Part shown: positions 47,304 through 58,615 of the stretch, piece after piece
Layout: each line of letters begins with the position of its first letter
Numbering within the stretch: the first letter of the stretch is position 1
Source of the DNA: an uncultured Pelagibacteraceae bacterium
GTDB lineage: Bacteria; Pseudomonadota; Alphaproteobacteria; Pelagibacterales; Pelagibacteraceae
Direction of reading: 5' to 3'
Assembly (NCBI GenBank): GCA_902569785.1
Contig: CACFVO010000001.1
Coordinates: 51,971-115,970, forward strand
DNA: 64,000 nt
Position numbers and translations under genes: made by a program
Notes under the pieces: generated by a model
Seen by the model: the letters and a program-made list of their open reading frames with translations, nothing else
Database searches by the model: none
Told to the model about the DNA's origin: nothing

Positions 47304-49976
47304 ATGAAATTTAATAGCAAAGATTCCTTTAAATCATTAGACATCATTTCTTCTTCGGGAAAAGAATACAAAATTTTTAACTTAAATAATGCTGAAAAAA
47401 ATGGATTGGACGGTATCTCGAAATTACCTAAATCGCTAAAAGTTCTACTAGAAAATTTATTAAGATATGAAGATGATATAACAGTTAACAAAAAACAAAT
47501 TCTAGCTCTTAAGGATTGGTTAAAACAAAAAAAATCTAATACTGAAATAGCTTATAGGCCTGCGAGAACTTTATTACAAGACTATACAGGTATTCCAGCT
47601 ATTGCTGACCTAGCCGCGATGAGAGATGCTGTTAAAGAAAAAAACAAAGATCCAAATAAAATCAATCCATTGTCTACGGTTGATTTAGTAATAGATCACT
47701 CTGTTATGGTAGATGAATACGCATCTGGAAAATCTTTTAATCAAAACGTTGAAAAAGAATTTTCTAGAAATGGAGAGAGATATGCATTTCTTAAGTGGGG
47801 TCAAAAAGCTTTTGATAATTTTAGGGTTGTTCCTCCTGGAACGGGTATTTGCCATCAAGTTAACCTAGAATATTTAGCTAAAGTAGTTTGGTCATCCAAA
47901 AGTGGAAAGGATTTTTATGCTTATCCAGATACGTTAGTTGGAACAGATAGTCATACAACCATGGTCAATGGATTATCTGTTTTAGGGTGGGGAGTAGGCG
48001 GAATAGAAGCTGAAGCCGCTATGTTAGGCCAACCTATTTCAATGCTTATCCCAGAAGTTATCGGCGTAGAGATTAAAGGGAAATTACTGGAAGGATTAAC
48101 AGCTACAGATTTAGTTTTAGCTATTGTTGAAATGTTAAGAAAAAAAGGAGTTGTAGGAAAATTTGTAGAATTTTATGGAGCAGGTTTAAAAAATCTTACA
48201 CTAGCTGATAGAGCAACGATTGCTAATATGGCTCCCGAGTACGGAGCAACATGCGGTTTCTTTCCAGTAGATGAAGAAACTTTGAAATATTTGAAACTTT
48301 CTGGAAGAGATAAAGAAACAATAGAACTTGTAGAAAAATATTCAAAAGAACAAGGTCTTTGGGCGAGCGAAGATATGGTATTTACTGACAATTTATCTTT
48401 AGATATTAGCTCTGTTGTACCAAGCATCTCTGGACCTAAAAGACCTCAAGACAAAGTTTTACTAACTGAGTCTTCAAAAGAATTTTCTAAAAATTATAAA
48501 GAAAATACTAAAAGAGATAAACCAGTAGAAGCTAAAGTTTTAGGAACTGATTTTAAAATTACTGATGGAGATGTAGTAATAGCTGCTATTACTTCTTGCA
48601 CTAACACTTCTAATCCAAGTGTAATGATTGGAGCAGGATTACTTGCAAAAAAAGCAATAGAAAGAGGTTTGAAAATTAAACCTTGGGTCAAAACTTCTTT
48701 AGCGCCTGGTTCACAAGTTGTTACAGACTATTTAGAAAAAGCTGGATTGAATAAATATTTAGATGAGCTTGGATTTAATCTAGTTGGATATGGATGCACA
48801 ACGTGTATTGGAAACTCTGGTCCTTTAAATAAAAATATTTCTGAAGCTATACATAAAGAAAATTTATATTCAGTTTCTGTTTTATCAGGAAATAGAAATT
48901 TTGAAGGTAGAATAAGTCCTGATGTTAAAGCCAACTATCTTGCTTCACCACCACTTGTAGTAGCTTTTGCGTTAGCAGGTAATATGAATTTCGATATGTA
49001 CAAAAATTCTCTTGGTAAAGATAAGGATGGCAAAGAAGTTTTTTTAAAAGATATTTGGCCAAGCAATAAAGAAATTGAAGACATAATGCTAAAATCAATT
49101 AATGCAGAGATGTTTATTAACCGTTATTCAAACGTTTCAAAAGGACCAAAAGAATGGAGCGCTATTAAAACAGTAGATAGCAGTATTTATAATTGGGAAG
49201 ATAATTCTACCTATGTCAAAAAACCTCCTTTTTTTGATAATTTGCCAGATCATCCAGAAGGATTTAAGCCAATCAAAGATGCAAGATTATTGCTTCTATT
49301 GGCTGATACAGTTACTACTGATCATATTTCTCCTGCAGGAAATATAAAAAAAGATAGTCCCACTGGTGATTATTTTATGAAAAACCAGGTTCAACAAAAA
49401 GATTTTAACTCTTATGGGGCTAGAAGAGGAAACCATGAAGTAATGATGAGAGGAACATTTGGAAATATTAAAATTAGAAATGAAATGGCTCCTGGTACTG
49501 AAGGTGGATTTACTACTTTACAGCCTGATGGAAAAGTCATGAGCGTTTACGATGCTGCAATTGAATATAAAAAAAGAGGAAATGACTTAATTGTAATGGC
49601 TGGAAAAGAATACGGAACTGGGTCTTCAAGAGATTGGGCGGCTAAGGGCACAAAACTTTTAGGTATAAAAGCAGTCATCGCTGAAAGCTTTGAGAGAATT
49701 CATAGATCAAACTTAATTGGAATGGGTGTTTTACCTCTTCAGTTTAAAGAGGGTTTTGACAGAAAAAAATTAAACATCTCAGGTGAAGAGATGATCACAA
49801 TCGTTGATATAGATAAGGGAGTAAAACCTAGAGATGAGGTGTCTTGTGAAATAAAATATAAAGATGGAACAAGTAAAACTATCAAGTTACTTTGCAGAAT
49901 AGATACTCAGAACGAAGTTGAATATTATAAGAATGGTGGAATTCTTCAATACGTTCTTAGAAATATGTTAAATTAA
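47304..49976 (+). CDS. acnA: Aconitate hydratase A
   Basis: 890 aa; [50 protein letters not shown]. Confidence 0.96.
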   Translation: MKFNSKDSFKSLDIISSSGKEYKIFNLNNAEKNGLDGISKLPKSLKVLLENLLRYEDDITVNKKQILALKDWLKQKKSNTEIAYRPARTLLQDYTGIPAIADLAAMRDAVKEKNKDPNKINPLSTVDLVIDHSVMVDEYASGKSFNQNVEKEFSRNGERYAFLKWGQKAFDNFRVVPPGTGICHQVNLEYLAKVVWSSKSGKDFYAYPDTLVGTDSHTTMVNGLSVLGWGVGGIEAEAAMLGQPISMLIPEVIGVEIKGKLLEGLTATDLVLAIVEMLRKKGVVGKFVEFYGAGLKNLTLADRATIANMAPEYGATCGFFPVDEETLKYLKLSGRDKETIELVEKYSKEQGLWASEDMVFTDNLSLDISSVVPSISGPKRPQDKVLLTESSKEFSKNYKENTKRDKPVEAKVLGTDFKITDGDVVIAAITSCTNTSNPSVMIGAGLLAKKAIERGLKIKPWVKTSLAPGSQVVTDYLEKAGLNKYLDELGFNLVGYGCTTCIGNSGPLNKNISEAIHKENLYSVSVLSGNRNFEGRISPDVKANYLASPPLVVAFALAGNMNFDMYKNSLGKDKDGKEVFLKDIWPSNKEIEDIMLKSINAEMFINRYSNVSKGPKEWSAIKTVDSSIYNWEDNSTYVKKPPFFDNLPDHPEGFKPIKDARLLLLLADTVTTDHISPAGNIKKDSPTGDYFMKNQVQQKDFNSYGARRGNHEVMMRGTFGNIKIRNEMAPGTEGGFTTLQPDGKVMSVYDAAIEYKKRGNDLIVMAGKEYGTGSSRDWAAKGTKLLGIKAVIAESFERIHRSNLIGMGVLPLQFKEGFDRKKLNISGEEMITIVDIDKGVKPRDEVSCEIKYKDGTSKTIKLLCRIDTQNEVEYYKNGGILQYVLRNMLN

Positions 49977-51481
49977 TGAGAAACATAATTGTAAAAGTAC
50001 ATCCATCTAAAGCTAATCTAAAAAAAAAAGATCAACTTGCTTGGAAAATTGCAGAGATTGCATCTGATAAAGCAAAAATTAACAAAGATGCAATTGAAAT
50101 GGTTATTAATAGAATTATTGATAATGCCTCAGTAGCTATTGCTTCTTTTAATAGAAAGCCTGTTGTTTCAGCGAGAGAAATGGCCTTGGCTCATCCTAGA
50201 AAAAATGGAGCTACTGTTTTTGGACTAAACTCAAAAACTAAAGTTGATTGTGAATGGGCTGCGTGGGCTAACGGAACAGCAGTAAGAGAATTAGACTACC
50301 ATGATACATTTTTAGCAGCTGATTACAGTCATCCTGGAGATAATATTCCAGCAATTTTAGCAGTTGCTCAACAAACTAAATCTAATGGAATGGACTTAAT
50401 TAGAGGAATTCTTACTGGTTATGAAGTACAGGTAAATCTTGTTAAAGGCATATGCTTGCATGAACATAAAATAGATCATATTGCTCATCTAGGTCCAAGT
50501 ATTGCTGCAGGAATTGGCAGTTTATTGAAATTAAAGACTGAGATTATTTATCAATCTATACAACAAGCTTTGCATACAACTATTTCAACAAGACAATCCA
50601 GAAAAGGAGAAATTTCAAGCTGGAAAGCTTTTGCTCCAGCTCATGCCGGCAAACTTGCTATTGAGGCCGTTGATAGATGCATGAGAGGTGAGGGCGCACC
50701 TAGTCCAATTTATGAAGGCGAAGATAGTGTTATCGCTTACGTACTATCTGGACCAAGGAAGAAATATGTTGTTCCTCTTCCAAGAATCAATGAACCAAAA
50801 AAAGCTATTTTAGAAACTTACACTAAGGAACATTCAGCAGAATACCAATCACAAGCATTAATAGATTTAGCGCGAAGTTTAAATAGAAAGATTAAAGATT
50901 TATCTAAAATTTCAAAGATTGTTATAGAAACAAGTCACCACACTCACTACGTGATAGGAACTGGATCTAAAGATCCTCAAAAAATGGATCCTTATGCTAG
51001 TAGAGAAACTTTAGACCATTCAATAATGTATATTTTCGCTGTTGCTTTAGAGGACGGTGCTTGGCACCACGTAAAGTCGTATACCCCGCAAAGAGCAAGA
51101 AAGAAAAGTACAGTTTCTTTATGGAAAAAAATATCAACTCGAGAAAATCCAAAATGGACAAAAAAATACCATGACTCGAATCCCAAAAATAAGTGTTTTG
51201 GTGGTAAAGTTATAATTCGTATGAAAGATGGATCAATAATATCTCAAGAAATAAATGTTGCCGATGCGCATCCTTCAGGAAAAAGACCTTTCGGAAGAGA
51301 GCAATATATCAATAAATTTATAACTCTTACAAAAGGACTAATCACAAAAAATGAATCAGATCGTTTCTTAAAAACTGTTCAAAATTTAAAAAATATTAAG
51401 CCTAAAGATCTGGATGGGTTAAATATAGAGATGATTCATAGGGCAAAAGAAGGATTTAATAAGAAAAAATCAATATTTTAA
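49976..51481 (+). CDS. prpD: MmgE/PrpD family protein (2-methylcitrate dehydratase-like)
   Basis: [35 protein letters not shown]; 1-nt overlap with acnA. Confidence 0.9.
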   Translation: MRNIIVKVHPSKANLKKKDQLAWKIAEIASDKAKINKDAIEMVINRIIDNASVAIASFNRKPVVSAREMALAHPRKNGATVFGLNSKTKVDCEWAAWANGTAVRELDYHDTFLAADYSHPGDNIPAILAVAQQTKSNGMDLIRGILTGYEVQVNLVKGICLHEHKIDHIAHLGPSIAAGIGSLLKLKTEIIYQSIQQALHTTISTRQSRKGEISSWKAFAPAHAGKLAIEAVDRCMRGEGAPSPIYEGEDSVIAYVLSGPRKKYVVPLPRINEPKKAILETYTKEHSAEYQSQALIDLARSLNRKIKDLSKISKIVIETSHHTHYVIGTGSKDPQKMDPYASRETLDHSIMYIFAVALEDGAWHHVKSYTPQRARKKSTVSLWKKISTRENPKWTKKYHDSNPKNKCFGGKVIIRMKDGSIISQEINVADAHPSGKRPFGREQYINKFITLTKGLITKNESDRFLKTVQNLKNIKPKDLDGLNIEMIHRAKEGFNKKKSIF

Positions 51482-51663
51482 AAGCTTGTAAATCTAGAAA
51501 ATTAGATATTTGGTGTTGTAAAAAAGCAACATATAAACGTTAATTTTATTGATGTTTTTGATACAATTCAGGATAGAAGCGTAGTTTTTAAGTAGACAGG
51601 AGTGGAAAAATTACATAATTATATCGAAACGATCGTTAAGAATTTATAAATTAAGGAAGTATT

Positions 51664-52359
51664 ATGAACAAAATTATAATTACAGCTATAGCAACAATTA
51701 TGCTTGGCACTTCAGCGTTTGCTGGAAGTGTTCAATTAGGTGCTAAACTTTCTCAAAACTTTATAGAGGCTTCAGGTACAGAAACAACTACTGCAGGTAC
51801 TGTAACTGGAGGTGCAGCTAACAGTAACTCAACATCAGTTGATAACTCTGTAACAATAGGATCTCTATTTGGAGAATACAGTTTAGACAGCTCAATTTGG
51901 GGCGAAGAAGGTAACGAGATTACCTTTGGAGCTAACTATGTATTTGGAGAGGCTGACGTAAGTGACGTAACTTCTTCAAGAACTGAAGTAGCAGAAGATG
52001 CTGCTGGAAGTGGATCTACTGGTACAGTAACTTACTCTGCAAACGCAGTAGTAGAAAACTACATAAATTACTACGTAGAAATGCCACTTGCAGGAAGCGC
52101 ATATGTTAAGTTAGGATTTTCACAAATAGATGTACTAACCAGAGAAGACCCGGATCACCATGGTTCTTATGGCGATGCAACTCTTGACGGAGTAAATTAC
52201 GGAGTTGGTATAAAAGGTCTATACGGTCCTTATCAGTTTAAACTTTCATATGAAACAACTGACTGGGATGACTTGAGCCTTACTTCAACTACATCAAACA
52301 CAATTTCTGCTGACCTAGATAATGATGAATTAGCATTATCTGTAGCATATAGATTTTAA
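51664..52359 (+). CDS. Outer-membrane beta-barrel protein (porin-like)
   Basis: Signal peptide; alternating beta strands; terminal ALSVAYRF*. Confidence 0.75.
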   Translation: MNKIIITAIATIMLGTSAFAGSVQLGAKLSQNFIEASGTETTTAGTVTGGAANSNSTSVDNSVTIGSLFGEYSLDSSIWGEEGNEITFGANYVFGEADVSDVTSSRTEVAEDAAGSGSTGTVTYSANAVVENYINYYVEMPLAGSAYVKLGFSQIDVLTREDPDHHGSYGDATLDGVNYGVGIKGLYGPYQFKLSYETTDWDDLSLTSTTSNTISADLDNDELALSVAYRF

Positions 52360-52386
52360 ATAATTTAAATTATTTATTAAAAAATT

Positions 52387-52415
52387 AAAACCCGTCTTTT
52401 AGGCGGGTTTTTTTT
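52387..52415. terminator. Intrinsic terminator between convergent OMP gene and gcvP
   Basis: AAAACCCGTC TTTTA GGCGGGTTTTTTTTT. Confidence 0.88.
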
Positions 52416-52440
52416 TATACAAATATATAGAGAGTGAATT

Positions 52441-55308
52441 TTAAGCAGCTTCTTCTTTATATTCTTCAATTGAAGGACATGAGCATACAAGATTTCTATC
52501 CCCATAAACATTATCCACTCTAGCGACTGGAGCCCAGTATTTATAATCTTTGAGGTATGTTTTTGGAAAAGCAGCCTCTTTTCTGGAGTACGAATGTTTC
52601 CACTCATCTCCCGATAATTCTAAATATGTATGAGGAGCATTAATAATTGGATTATCTTTTTTATTGTATTTGCCAGAGTCAATTTTATCTATTTCGTCTT
52701 TAATACTTAATAAAGCATTACAAAATCTATTTATTTCCTCTAAGTTCTCACTTTCTGTAGGTTCAATCATAATAGTTCCCGAAACTGGCCAAGACATTGT
52801 AGGCGCATGATAACCATAATCGATCAATCTTTTGGCAATATCTTCTTCTGAAATACCTGATTTCTCTTTAATAGGTCTTATATCTATGATGCATTCATGT
52901 GCAACATTGCCATTTTTTCCCGTGTATAAAATTTTGTATTTTTCTGATAATTTTTTTGCAATATAATTTGCATTTAGAATTGATATTTGTGATGCGGCTT
53001 TCAAACCTTTTGATCCCATCATTTTAATATACATCCAAGAAATAACTAAAATACTAGCACTTCCCCATGGAGCAGCTGAAACAGACCCCATGCTCTTGTC
53101 AGACTTTAATTCATTTAAATGTTGGTGATTTGGTAAAAAATCTTTTAAATGTTTAGCACAAGCTATCGGCCCCATACCTGGGCCACCTCCTCCATGTGGA
53201 ATACAAAAAGTTTTATGTAAATTAATATGACATACATCAGGTCCAAACTTACCAGGTTTTGCAATTCCTACTAAAGCATTTAAATTTGCCCCATCCATGT
53301 AAACTTGACCACCATTTAAATGAACGATATCACAAATTTGAGTTATCTTTTCTTCAAAAACCCCATGAGTTGAAGGATAGGTAACCATAAGAGCTGCTAA
53401 ATCTTTAGAATATTTTTCTGATTTATTTTGCAGATCTTGCAAGTCAATATTTCCGTTATCATCACAATTAACAACAACTACTTTCATTCCTGACATTTGA
53501 GCACTAGCAGGATTGGTTCCGTGAGCAGAGTTAGGTATTAAACAGACATTTCTATTAGGTTGATTATTATTTTTATGAAATTTTCTTATCGTCATTAAAC
53601 CTGCATACTCCCCTTGAGCACCAGAGTTAGGTTGCAAAGAAACAGCATCAAATCCAGTAATTTCTTTTAGGTCATTTATTAAATCTTCAAATAAAATTTG
53701 ATACCCTTTCGTTTGATTTACCGGCACAAAAGGATGAGGTTGAGAAAATTCTTTCCAAGAAATAGGTATCATTTCAGCAGTAGAGTTTAATTTCATTGTG
53801 CAGGAACCGAGTGCAATCATTGACCTATTTAATGCAATATCGCTGTCCTCAAGTCTTTTTAAGTATCTCATCATTTCTGTTTCAGAGTGATACTTGTTAA
53901 AAACTGGATGGGTTAAATATTTAGATGTTCTCAATAAATTTTTTGGAAGATTATCCAGATTAATATCGACTGTTTTACTTATATCTTTATGAACACCAAA
54001 TATCTTTAATAGTAAATTAACGTGATCAAGTCTTTTAGCTTCATCAAATGCTACCGATAAGGTTTTACTGTCTACTTTTCTTAAATTTACTTTTTCTGAG
54101 ATAGCTTTTTTATAGATTTCTTCAGTTTTATCGTTTGTTTTTATTGTTACAGTGTCAAAAAAATTATTAGTATAAAGTTGAAAACCATTATCTTTAATAT
54201 TTTTTGCAAACAAGTTAGCTAATTTAGATGTTCTATTGGCGATATTTAAAATTCCTTCAGGCCCATGATAAATTGCAAATGCGGCTGATACTATTGCTAA
54301 AAGAGCTTGTGCAGTACAAATATTGCTAGTTGCCTTATCCCTTCTGATGTGTTGCTCCCGAGTTTGTAAAGATAGTCTGTAAGCTTTTTTACCAAACCTA
54401 TCAACAGATACTCCAATAATTCTTCCTGGCATTGATCTTTTAAATTCCTCTTTTGTAGCAAAAAAAGCTGCGTGTGGGCCACCGTAGCCCATTGGCACAC
54501 CAAATCTCTGAGCGTTACCTACCGCTATATCGGCCCCTAGTTCTGCAGGAGTTTTCAATTTTGTTAGAGAAAGAAGGTCACAAATTAAAATAGCTTTACC
54601 TCCTTTTTTATGTATTAGACTTATAGACTCGCTCGGATCTATTATTTCTCCTAATGTATCTGGATAAGCTAAGACTCCACAAACTAAGTCGTCACTTAAA
54701 TTTTTTATAAAATCTTTTTGATTACCAATTAAAAGTTTTAGACCAAAAGGCTCTATTCTAGTTTTAATCAGATCAATTACTTGAGGATTGCAAGTTTCAG
54801 AAACATAAACCTTTTTAGAATTATTTTTAGAAACTCTTTGAGCAAGACCTACTGCCTCCGCAGCCGCAGTAGCTTCATCTAATAACGAAGCATTTGCTAT
54901 ATCCATTCCAGTTAAATCTGTAATTACTTGTTGAAAGTTTAAAAGCATCTCTAGTCTCCCTTGAGCTACTTCTGGCTGATAAGGGGTGTAAGAAGTATAC
55001 CAACCCGGATTTTCTAAAATGTTTCTCACAACTACATTGGGGGTAAAACAATTATAATATCCCATACCAATAAAATTTCTAAACGATTCATTTTTTAGAG
55101 AGATATTTTTAAGTTTTTTTAATGCTTCACTCTCAGAGAGGGAGTCTCCAATCTTCAATTCATCCTTTAGCAAAATATTATTAGGAACAGTATTTTCTAT
55201 CAGATGATTAAGAGATTTACTGCCAATAAAATCTAATATTTTTTCTTGATCATTTTTTGAAGGACCTATATGCCTATTAATAAATTCTTGCGATGTATCG
55301 TCTATCAT
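52441..55308 (-). CDS. gcvP: Glycine dehydrogenase (aminomethyl-transferring), P protein
   Basis: 955 aa; INLHKTFCIPHGGGGPGMGPI PLP site. Confidence 0.97.
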   Translation of the reverse strand: MIDDTSQEFINRHIGPSKNDQEKILDFIGSKSLNHLIENTVPNNILLKDELKIGDSLSESEALKKLKNISLKNESFRNFIGMGYYNCFTPNVVVRNILENPGWYTSYTPYQPEVAQGRLEMLLNFQQVITDLTGMDIANASLLDEATAAAEAVGLAQRVSKNNSKKVYVSETCNPQVIDLIKTRIEPFGLKLLIGNQKDFIKNLSDDLVCGVLAYPDTLGEIIDPSESISLIHKKGGKAILICDLLSLTKLKTPAELGADIAVGNAQRFGVPMGYGGPHAAFFATKEEFKRSMPGRIIGVSVDRFGKKAYRLSLQTREQHIRRDKATSNICTAQALLAIVSAAFAIYHGPEGILNIANRTSKLANLFAKNIKDNGFQLYTNNFFDTVTIKTNDKTEEIYKKAISEKVNLRKVDSKTLSVAFDEAKRLDHVNLLLKIFGVHKDISKTVDINLDNLPKNLLRTSKYLTHPVFNKYHSETEMMRYLKRLEDSDIALNRSMIALGSCTMKLNSTAEMIPISWKEFSQPHPFVPVNQTKGYQILFEDLINDLKEITGFDAVSLQPNSGAQGEYAGLMTIRKFHKNNNQPNRNVCLIPNSAHGTNPASAQMSGMKVVVVNCDDNGNIDLQDLQNKSEKYSKDLAALMVTYPSTHGVFEEKITQICDIVHLNGGQVYMDGANLNALVGIAKPGKFGPDVCHINLHKTFCIPHGGGGPGMGPIACAKHLKDFLPNHQHLNELKSDKSMGSVSAAPWGSASILVISWMYIKMMGSKGLKAASQISILNANYIAKKLSEKYKILYTGKNGNVAHECIIDIRPIKEKSGISEEDIAKRLIDYGYHAPTMSWPVSGTIMIEPTESENLEEINRFCNALLSIKDEIDKIDSGKYNKKDNPIINAPHTYLELSGDEWKHSYSRKEAAFPKTYLKDYKYWAPVARVDNVYGDRNLVCSCPSIEEYKEEAA

Positions 55309-55689
55309 TTAATTTGGATTCTCCTTACAAAATTTTTCATATTCTTCTTTTGACATTAAAGAGTCAAATTCACCTTTGTTTTTTATCTTTAATTTAAAAA
55401 ACCAACTCGCTCCCTCTGGATCTGCGTTAATGCTACTTGGGTCATCTACTATAGCTTTATTTCCTTCAGTAATTTCTCCAGAAATTGGTGAATAAACGTC
55501 ACTAGCTGCTTTTGTTGATTCAACAACAGCTGCTTGGCCTTCTTTATCTAAAGATTTTCCCGCATCTGGTACTTCTGCAAAAACTATATCTCCAAGCAAT
55601 TCAGTGGCATGTTTAGTAATGCCAACTGTAGCTATATCACCCTCTAGTGAAACCCATTCGTGTTTTTTTGAAAATTTTTTTTCACTCAT
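55309..55689 (-). CDS. gcvH: Glycine cleavage system H protein
   Basis: [18 protein letters not shown] lipoyl site. Confidence 0.97.
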   Translation of the reverse strand: MSEKKFSKKHEWVSLEGDIATVGITKHATELLGDIVFAEVPDAGKSLDKEGQAAVVESTKAASDVYSPISGEITEGNKAIVDDPSSINADPEGASWFFKLKIKNKGEFDSLMSKEEYEKFCKENPN

Positions 55690-55703
55690 TTTTACCTCAT
55701 TTT

Positions 55704-56798
55704 TTATTTAACATAACTTTTTTTATAGAACGGAAGCTCCGAAACTTTACCTTCGTATTTTTTTCCTCTTACTTCAAGCTTTATTGATGTTCCAGCTTTA
55801 GCAAAACTTGATTTAACATATCCCATAGCAACTGGTGCATTTACGCTAGGACCAAAAGTTCCGCTTGTAACGAAACCTATCTCGTTATCATCCCTTGAAA
55901 ATATTTTCGTATTTTCCCTAGCTATAACTTTGCCCTCGGGCTTAATACCAACCCTAATTTTTTCACTTCCCTTACTTAATAAATCTTTAATCTTATCCCA
56001 TCCATTAAAACCACCAACATCTTTTCTTTTTTTTGCAATAGCCCATTTTAAATTTGCCTCTACAGGATTGATTTTTTCATTTAAATCATGTCCATACAAA
56101 CAAAGACCCGCCTCTAATCTTAATGTGTCTCTAGCGCCTAAACCTATTGGTTTGACTTCATTTAAAACTAAAAAATTTATTAGTTTTTCAACTTTTTTAT
56201 TTGAGATAGAAATTTCAAAACCATCTTCTCCTGTATAACCTGATCTCGTAATGTATAATTTTTCATTATCATAATTAAATTTATTACCAGTCATAAACTT
56301 TAAATTAGAAACGCCGGGTATCAATTTTTCCAATATTTCAACTGACTTAGGTCCTTGTAAAGCTATTAAAGATAAATCATTATTTAAAACATGTTTATGA
56401 TTTTTTCCTAAAAATTTAGAAATTTGTTTGATATCATTTTCTTTACAAGCAGCATTCAAAATTATACAGAATCCTTTTTCTGTTTTTGTTACAATTAAGT
56501 CATCAATTATTCCTCCATCATTATTAAGTAAAAAAGAGTATTTTGAATGATTAATTTTCAAAGATTTTAAATCTGCAGGAATAATCCTCTCTAAAGCTTC
56601 TGTTAATGTTTCATCGCCCTCTAAAAAAAATTGTCCCATATGAGAAACATCAAAAAATCCAGCATAAGTTCTGGTAGAGATATGCTCTTTTACAATTCCG
56701 TCTTTATATTGAATTGGCATTTCATAACCTGCAAAAGGAACAAACTTCGCCCCCAGGTTTTTATGAATATTATATAAAGCTGTTTTTTGTCCTTCCAT
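55704..56798 (-). CDS. gcvT: Glycine cleavage system T protein
   Basis: Aminomethyltransferase; [19 protein letters not shown]. Confidence 0.96.
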   Translation of the reverse strand: MEGQKTALYNIHKNLGAKFVPFAGYEMPIQYKDGIVKEHISTRTYAGFFDVSHMGQFFLEGDETLTEALERIIPADLKSLKINHSKYSFLLNNDGGIIDDLIVTKTEKGFCIILNAACKENDIKQISKFLGKNHKHVLNNDLSLIALQGPKSVEILEKLIPGVSNLKFMTGNKFNYDNEKLYITRSGYTGEDGFEISISNKKVEKLINFLVLNEVKPIGLGARDTLRLEAGLCLYGHDLNEKINPVEANLKWAIAKKRKDVGGFNGWDKIKDLLSKGSEKIRVGIKPEGKVIARENTKIFSRDDNEIGFVTSGTFGPSVNAPVAMGYVKSSFAKAGTSIKLEVRGKKYEGKVSELPFYKKSYVK

Positions 56799-56817
56799 AA
56801 TAACTCTTACTCAACCC

Positions 56818-56965
56818 CTATCTGTCCATGTACCTGAGAGATTTAATCCTTCGGTGAGGCTATCGCCTACTTTCCAGAGTTATTATTGTAACGGTCCTTT
56901 TGCCTGAGAGTTTCTAGGGAAGTTGCTCCTTCGGCGCTGTATTAAAACAGACTCTTCCGTTACAT
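56818..56965 (-). ncRNA. Tandem (two-aptamer) glycine riboswitch upstream of gcvTHP
   Basis: Minus strand has two aptamer cores: GCCGAAGGAGCAA...CTCTCAGGCAAAAGGACCG and CACCGAAGGATTAAATCTCTCAGGTACATGGACAG; aptamer 1 closed by TGTAACGG/CCGTTACA. Confidence 0.95.
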
Positions 56966-57009
56966 TTGTACTTTCCATCAAAAGAAGGGAAAAGTCAATT
57001 ATTTTTAAT

Positions 57010-57744
57010 TCACCTACTACTTGAATTATGATTATTTAAACTAAATAAAGTGGTTGGTCCGACGCGTTTAAAAATAGAATAGCTCCTCTTTTCCAAAAAT
57101 TTTGTTATAGAATCAAAATATTCGCTTTCAGATCCATCAACATTATGAGTTTCTACAGAAACAAGTTTAACTTTATATCTATTAAAATCTATTAGTTGTA
57201 AAATTTCAAAATCAAGTCCCTCTGCATCTATGTTTATAAAATCTATTACACTTTTGATTTTACCTAAATCAAGTATTTCTTGAATCGTTTTTGAATGAAC
57301 GGTTAATATTTTCTTATTTTTAAAAAATGATTTTTTTAAACTTTCGTAAAACTTTTTATCAATAGTGTTGACGGGACTGAAAGGATCATCAAGATAAACT
57401 TTAAACTCTTTTTTCTTACCACTTATTGCCGCGCATATATTAGTATCATTTGGACGTACGATGTTAAAAAGATCTATAGATGTTTGATTTATATCAATAT
57501 TTACTCCACTCCATCCTTTTTTATGCAAAAGACATGTATTGCTATACATAAACGGATGGAAACACCCTATATCCAAATAAGTACCTTTGTTTTTATTCTT
57601 AAAATAATCTTCAATAAATAGATCTTCACCCCACTGCGAATACTGCTTTCTATTTATAAAACTTTTGTGACGAATGTAGAGATTATAATATAGGTAAATT
57701 TTATAAGTAAATTTATTTTTTAAGAATATCTTTTTTAATGACAC
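57010..57744 (-). CDS. FkbM family methyltransferase
   Basis: GTYLDIGCFHPFMYSNTCLLHKKGWSGVNIDIN, DFINIDAEGLDFEIL. Confidence 0.85.
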   Translation of the reverse strand: MSLKKIFLKNKFTYKIYLYYNLYIRHKSFINRKQYSQWGEDLFIEDYFKNKNKGTYLDIGCFHPFMYSNTCLLHKKGWSGVNIDINQTSIDLFNIVRPNDTNICAAISGKKKEFKVYLDDPFSPVNTIDKKFYESLKKSFFKNKKILTVHSKTIQEILDLGKIKSVIDFINIDAEGLDFEILQLIDFNRYKVKLVSVETHNVDGSESEYFDSITKFLEKRSYSIFKRVGPTTLFSLNNHNSSSR

Positions 57745-57748
57745 AATT

Positions 57749-58615
57749 CTAAACAGTATTTATTAATTTTTTATCAAAGCTTTTCAAAATTATAGCCAGG
57801 ATAATTATGGAACCACCTATAAAGACGCTAAATGGAGGAATTTCATTTAAAAATAACCATACCCAAACAGGTGCAAAAATTGTTTCAGTGAGCATTAACA
57901 ACCCTATTGTTACTGAACGTGTTGTTCTAGAACCAATTGTAATACAAATAAAGCCAAAACCGAGCTGGGGAACTCCTAATAAAAATCCCATAAAAATATC
58001 ATGAGTTGTAAAATTAAAAGACTCAACCATTGCAATTGCATAAATAAAACTAAAAATAGAAGCGTACCAGATAGCTGGCACAAGATCTAAATTAGAATGT
58101 TTTCTAATTATCATTACTAATATTGAAAAACTAATTGGTATGGTTAAAGCAATAAGATTGCCAAATAAAGTACCTGAATAAATTGAGTCTCCTATCATTA
58201 TCGTAATACCAGACATAGCTAAAACAATTGAGATGAACCCTATTAAAGAAACTTTTTCTTTTAGGTAAAAATAACCAAATATTGCTAAAAACATTGTTTG
58301 TGTGCTTATTATGAAAACCACATTAGCAACAGAAGTATTCATCATAGCAAAAACAAAAGCTATAAAACTAAATGACATTACAAACCCACCTAATAGTGCT
58401 GGAAGTCCAGATTTTTTTATAGTTTTGACAGCATCTTTTTTATAGATCAAAAATAAGAATGTAGAGATCCACAGAAAAAAGAAAAAAGTTCTTAATAGTA
58501 AAATTTCCCAAGCATTAGAAGTTTCAAAAGATCTAACGATAAAACCTCCCCAGCTTAAACAAAACCCTCCAAAAAGTAGGAGCATGTATCCAGGTACTTT
58601 ATACAGAAATTGCAT
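57749..58615 (-). CDS. EamA/DMT-family transporter
   Basis: 10-TM DMT pattern. Confidence 0.85.
   Translation of the reverse strand: MQFLYKVPGYMLLLFGGFCLSWGGFIVRSFETSNAWEILLLRTFFFFLWISTFLFLIYKKDAVKTIKKSGLPALLGGFVMSFSFIAFVFAMMNTSVANVVFIISTQTMFLAIFGYFYLKEKVSLIGFISIVLAMSGITIMIGDSIYSGTLFGNLIALTIPISFSILVMIIRKHSNLDLVPAIWYASIFSFIYAIAMVESFNFTTHDIFMGFLLGVPQLGFGFICITIGSRTTRSVTIGLLMLTETIFAPVWVWLFLNEIPPFSVFIGGSIIILAIILKSFDKKLINTV

Noticed and set aside
48173-48934. Three minus ORFs within acnA
   Set aside because: Antisense to conserved aconitase
51482-51663. 182-nt gap upstream of the OMP gene examined for tRNA or small RNA
   Set aside because: No cloverleaf or strong hairpin; probably promoter and 5'UTR
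52377-52607. 76-aa minus ORF overlapping the gcvP end
   Set aside because: Alternate frame of GcvP that also runs through the terminator hairpin
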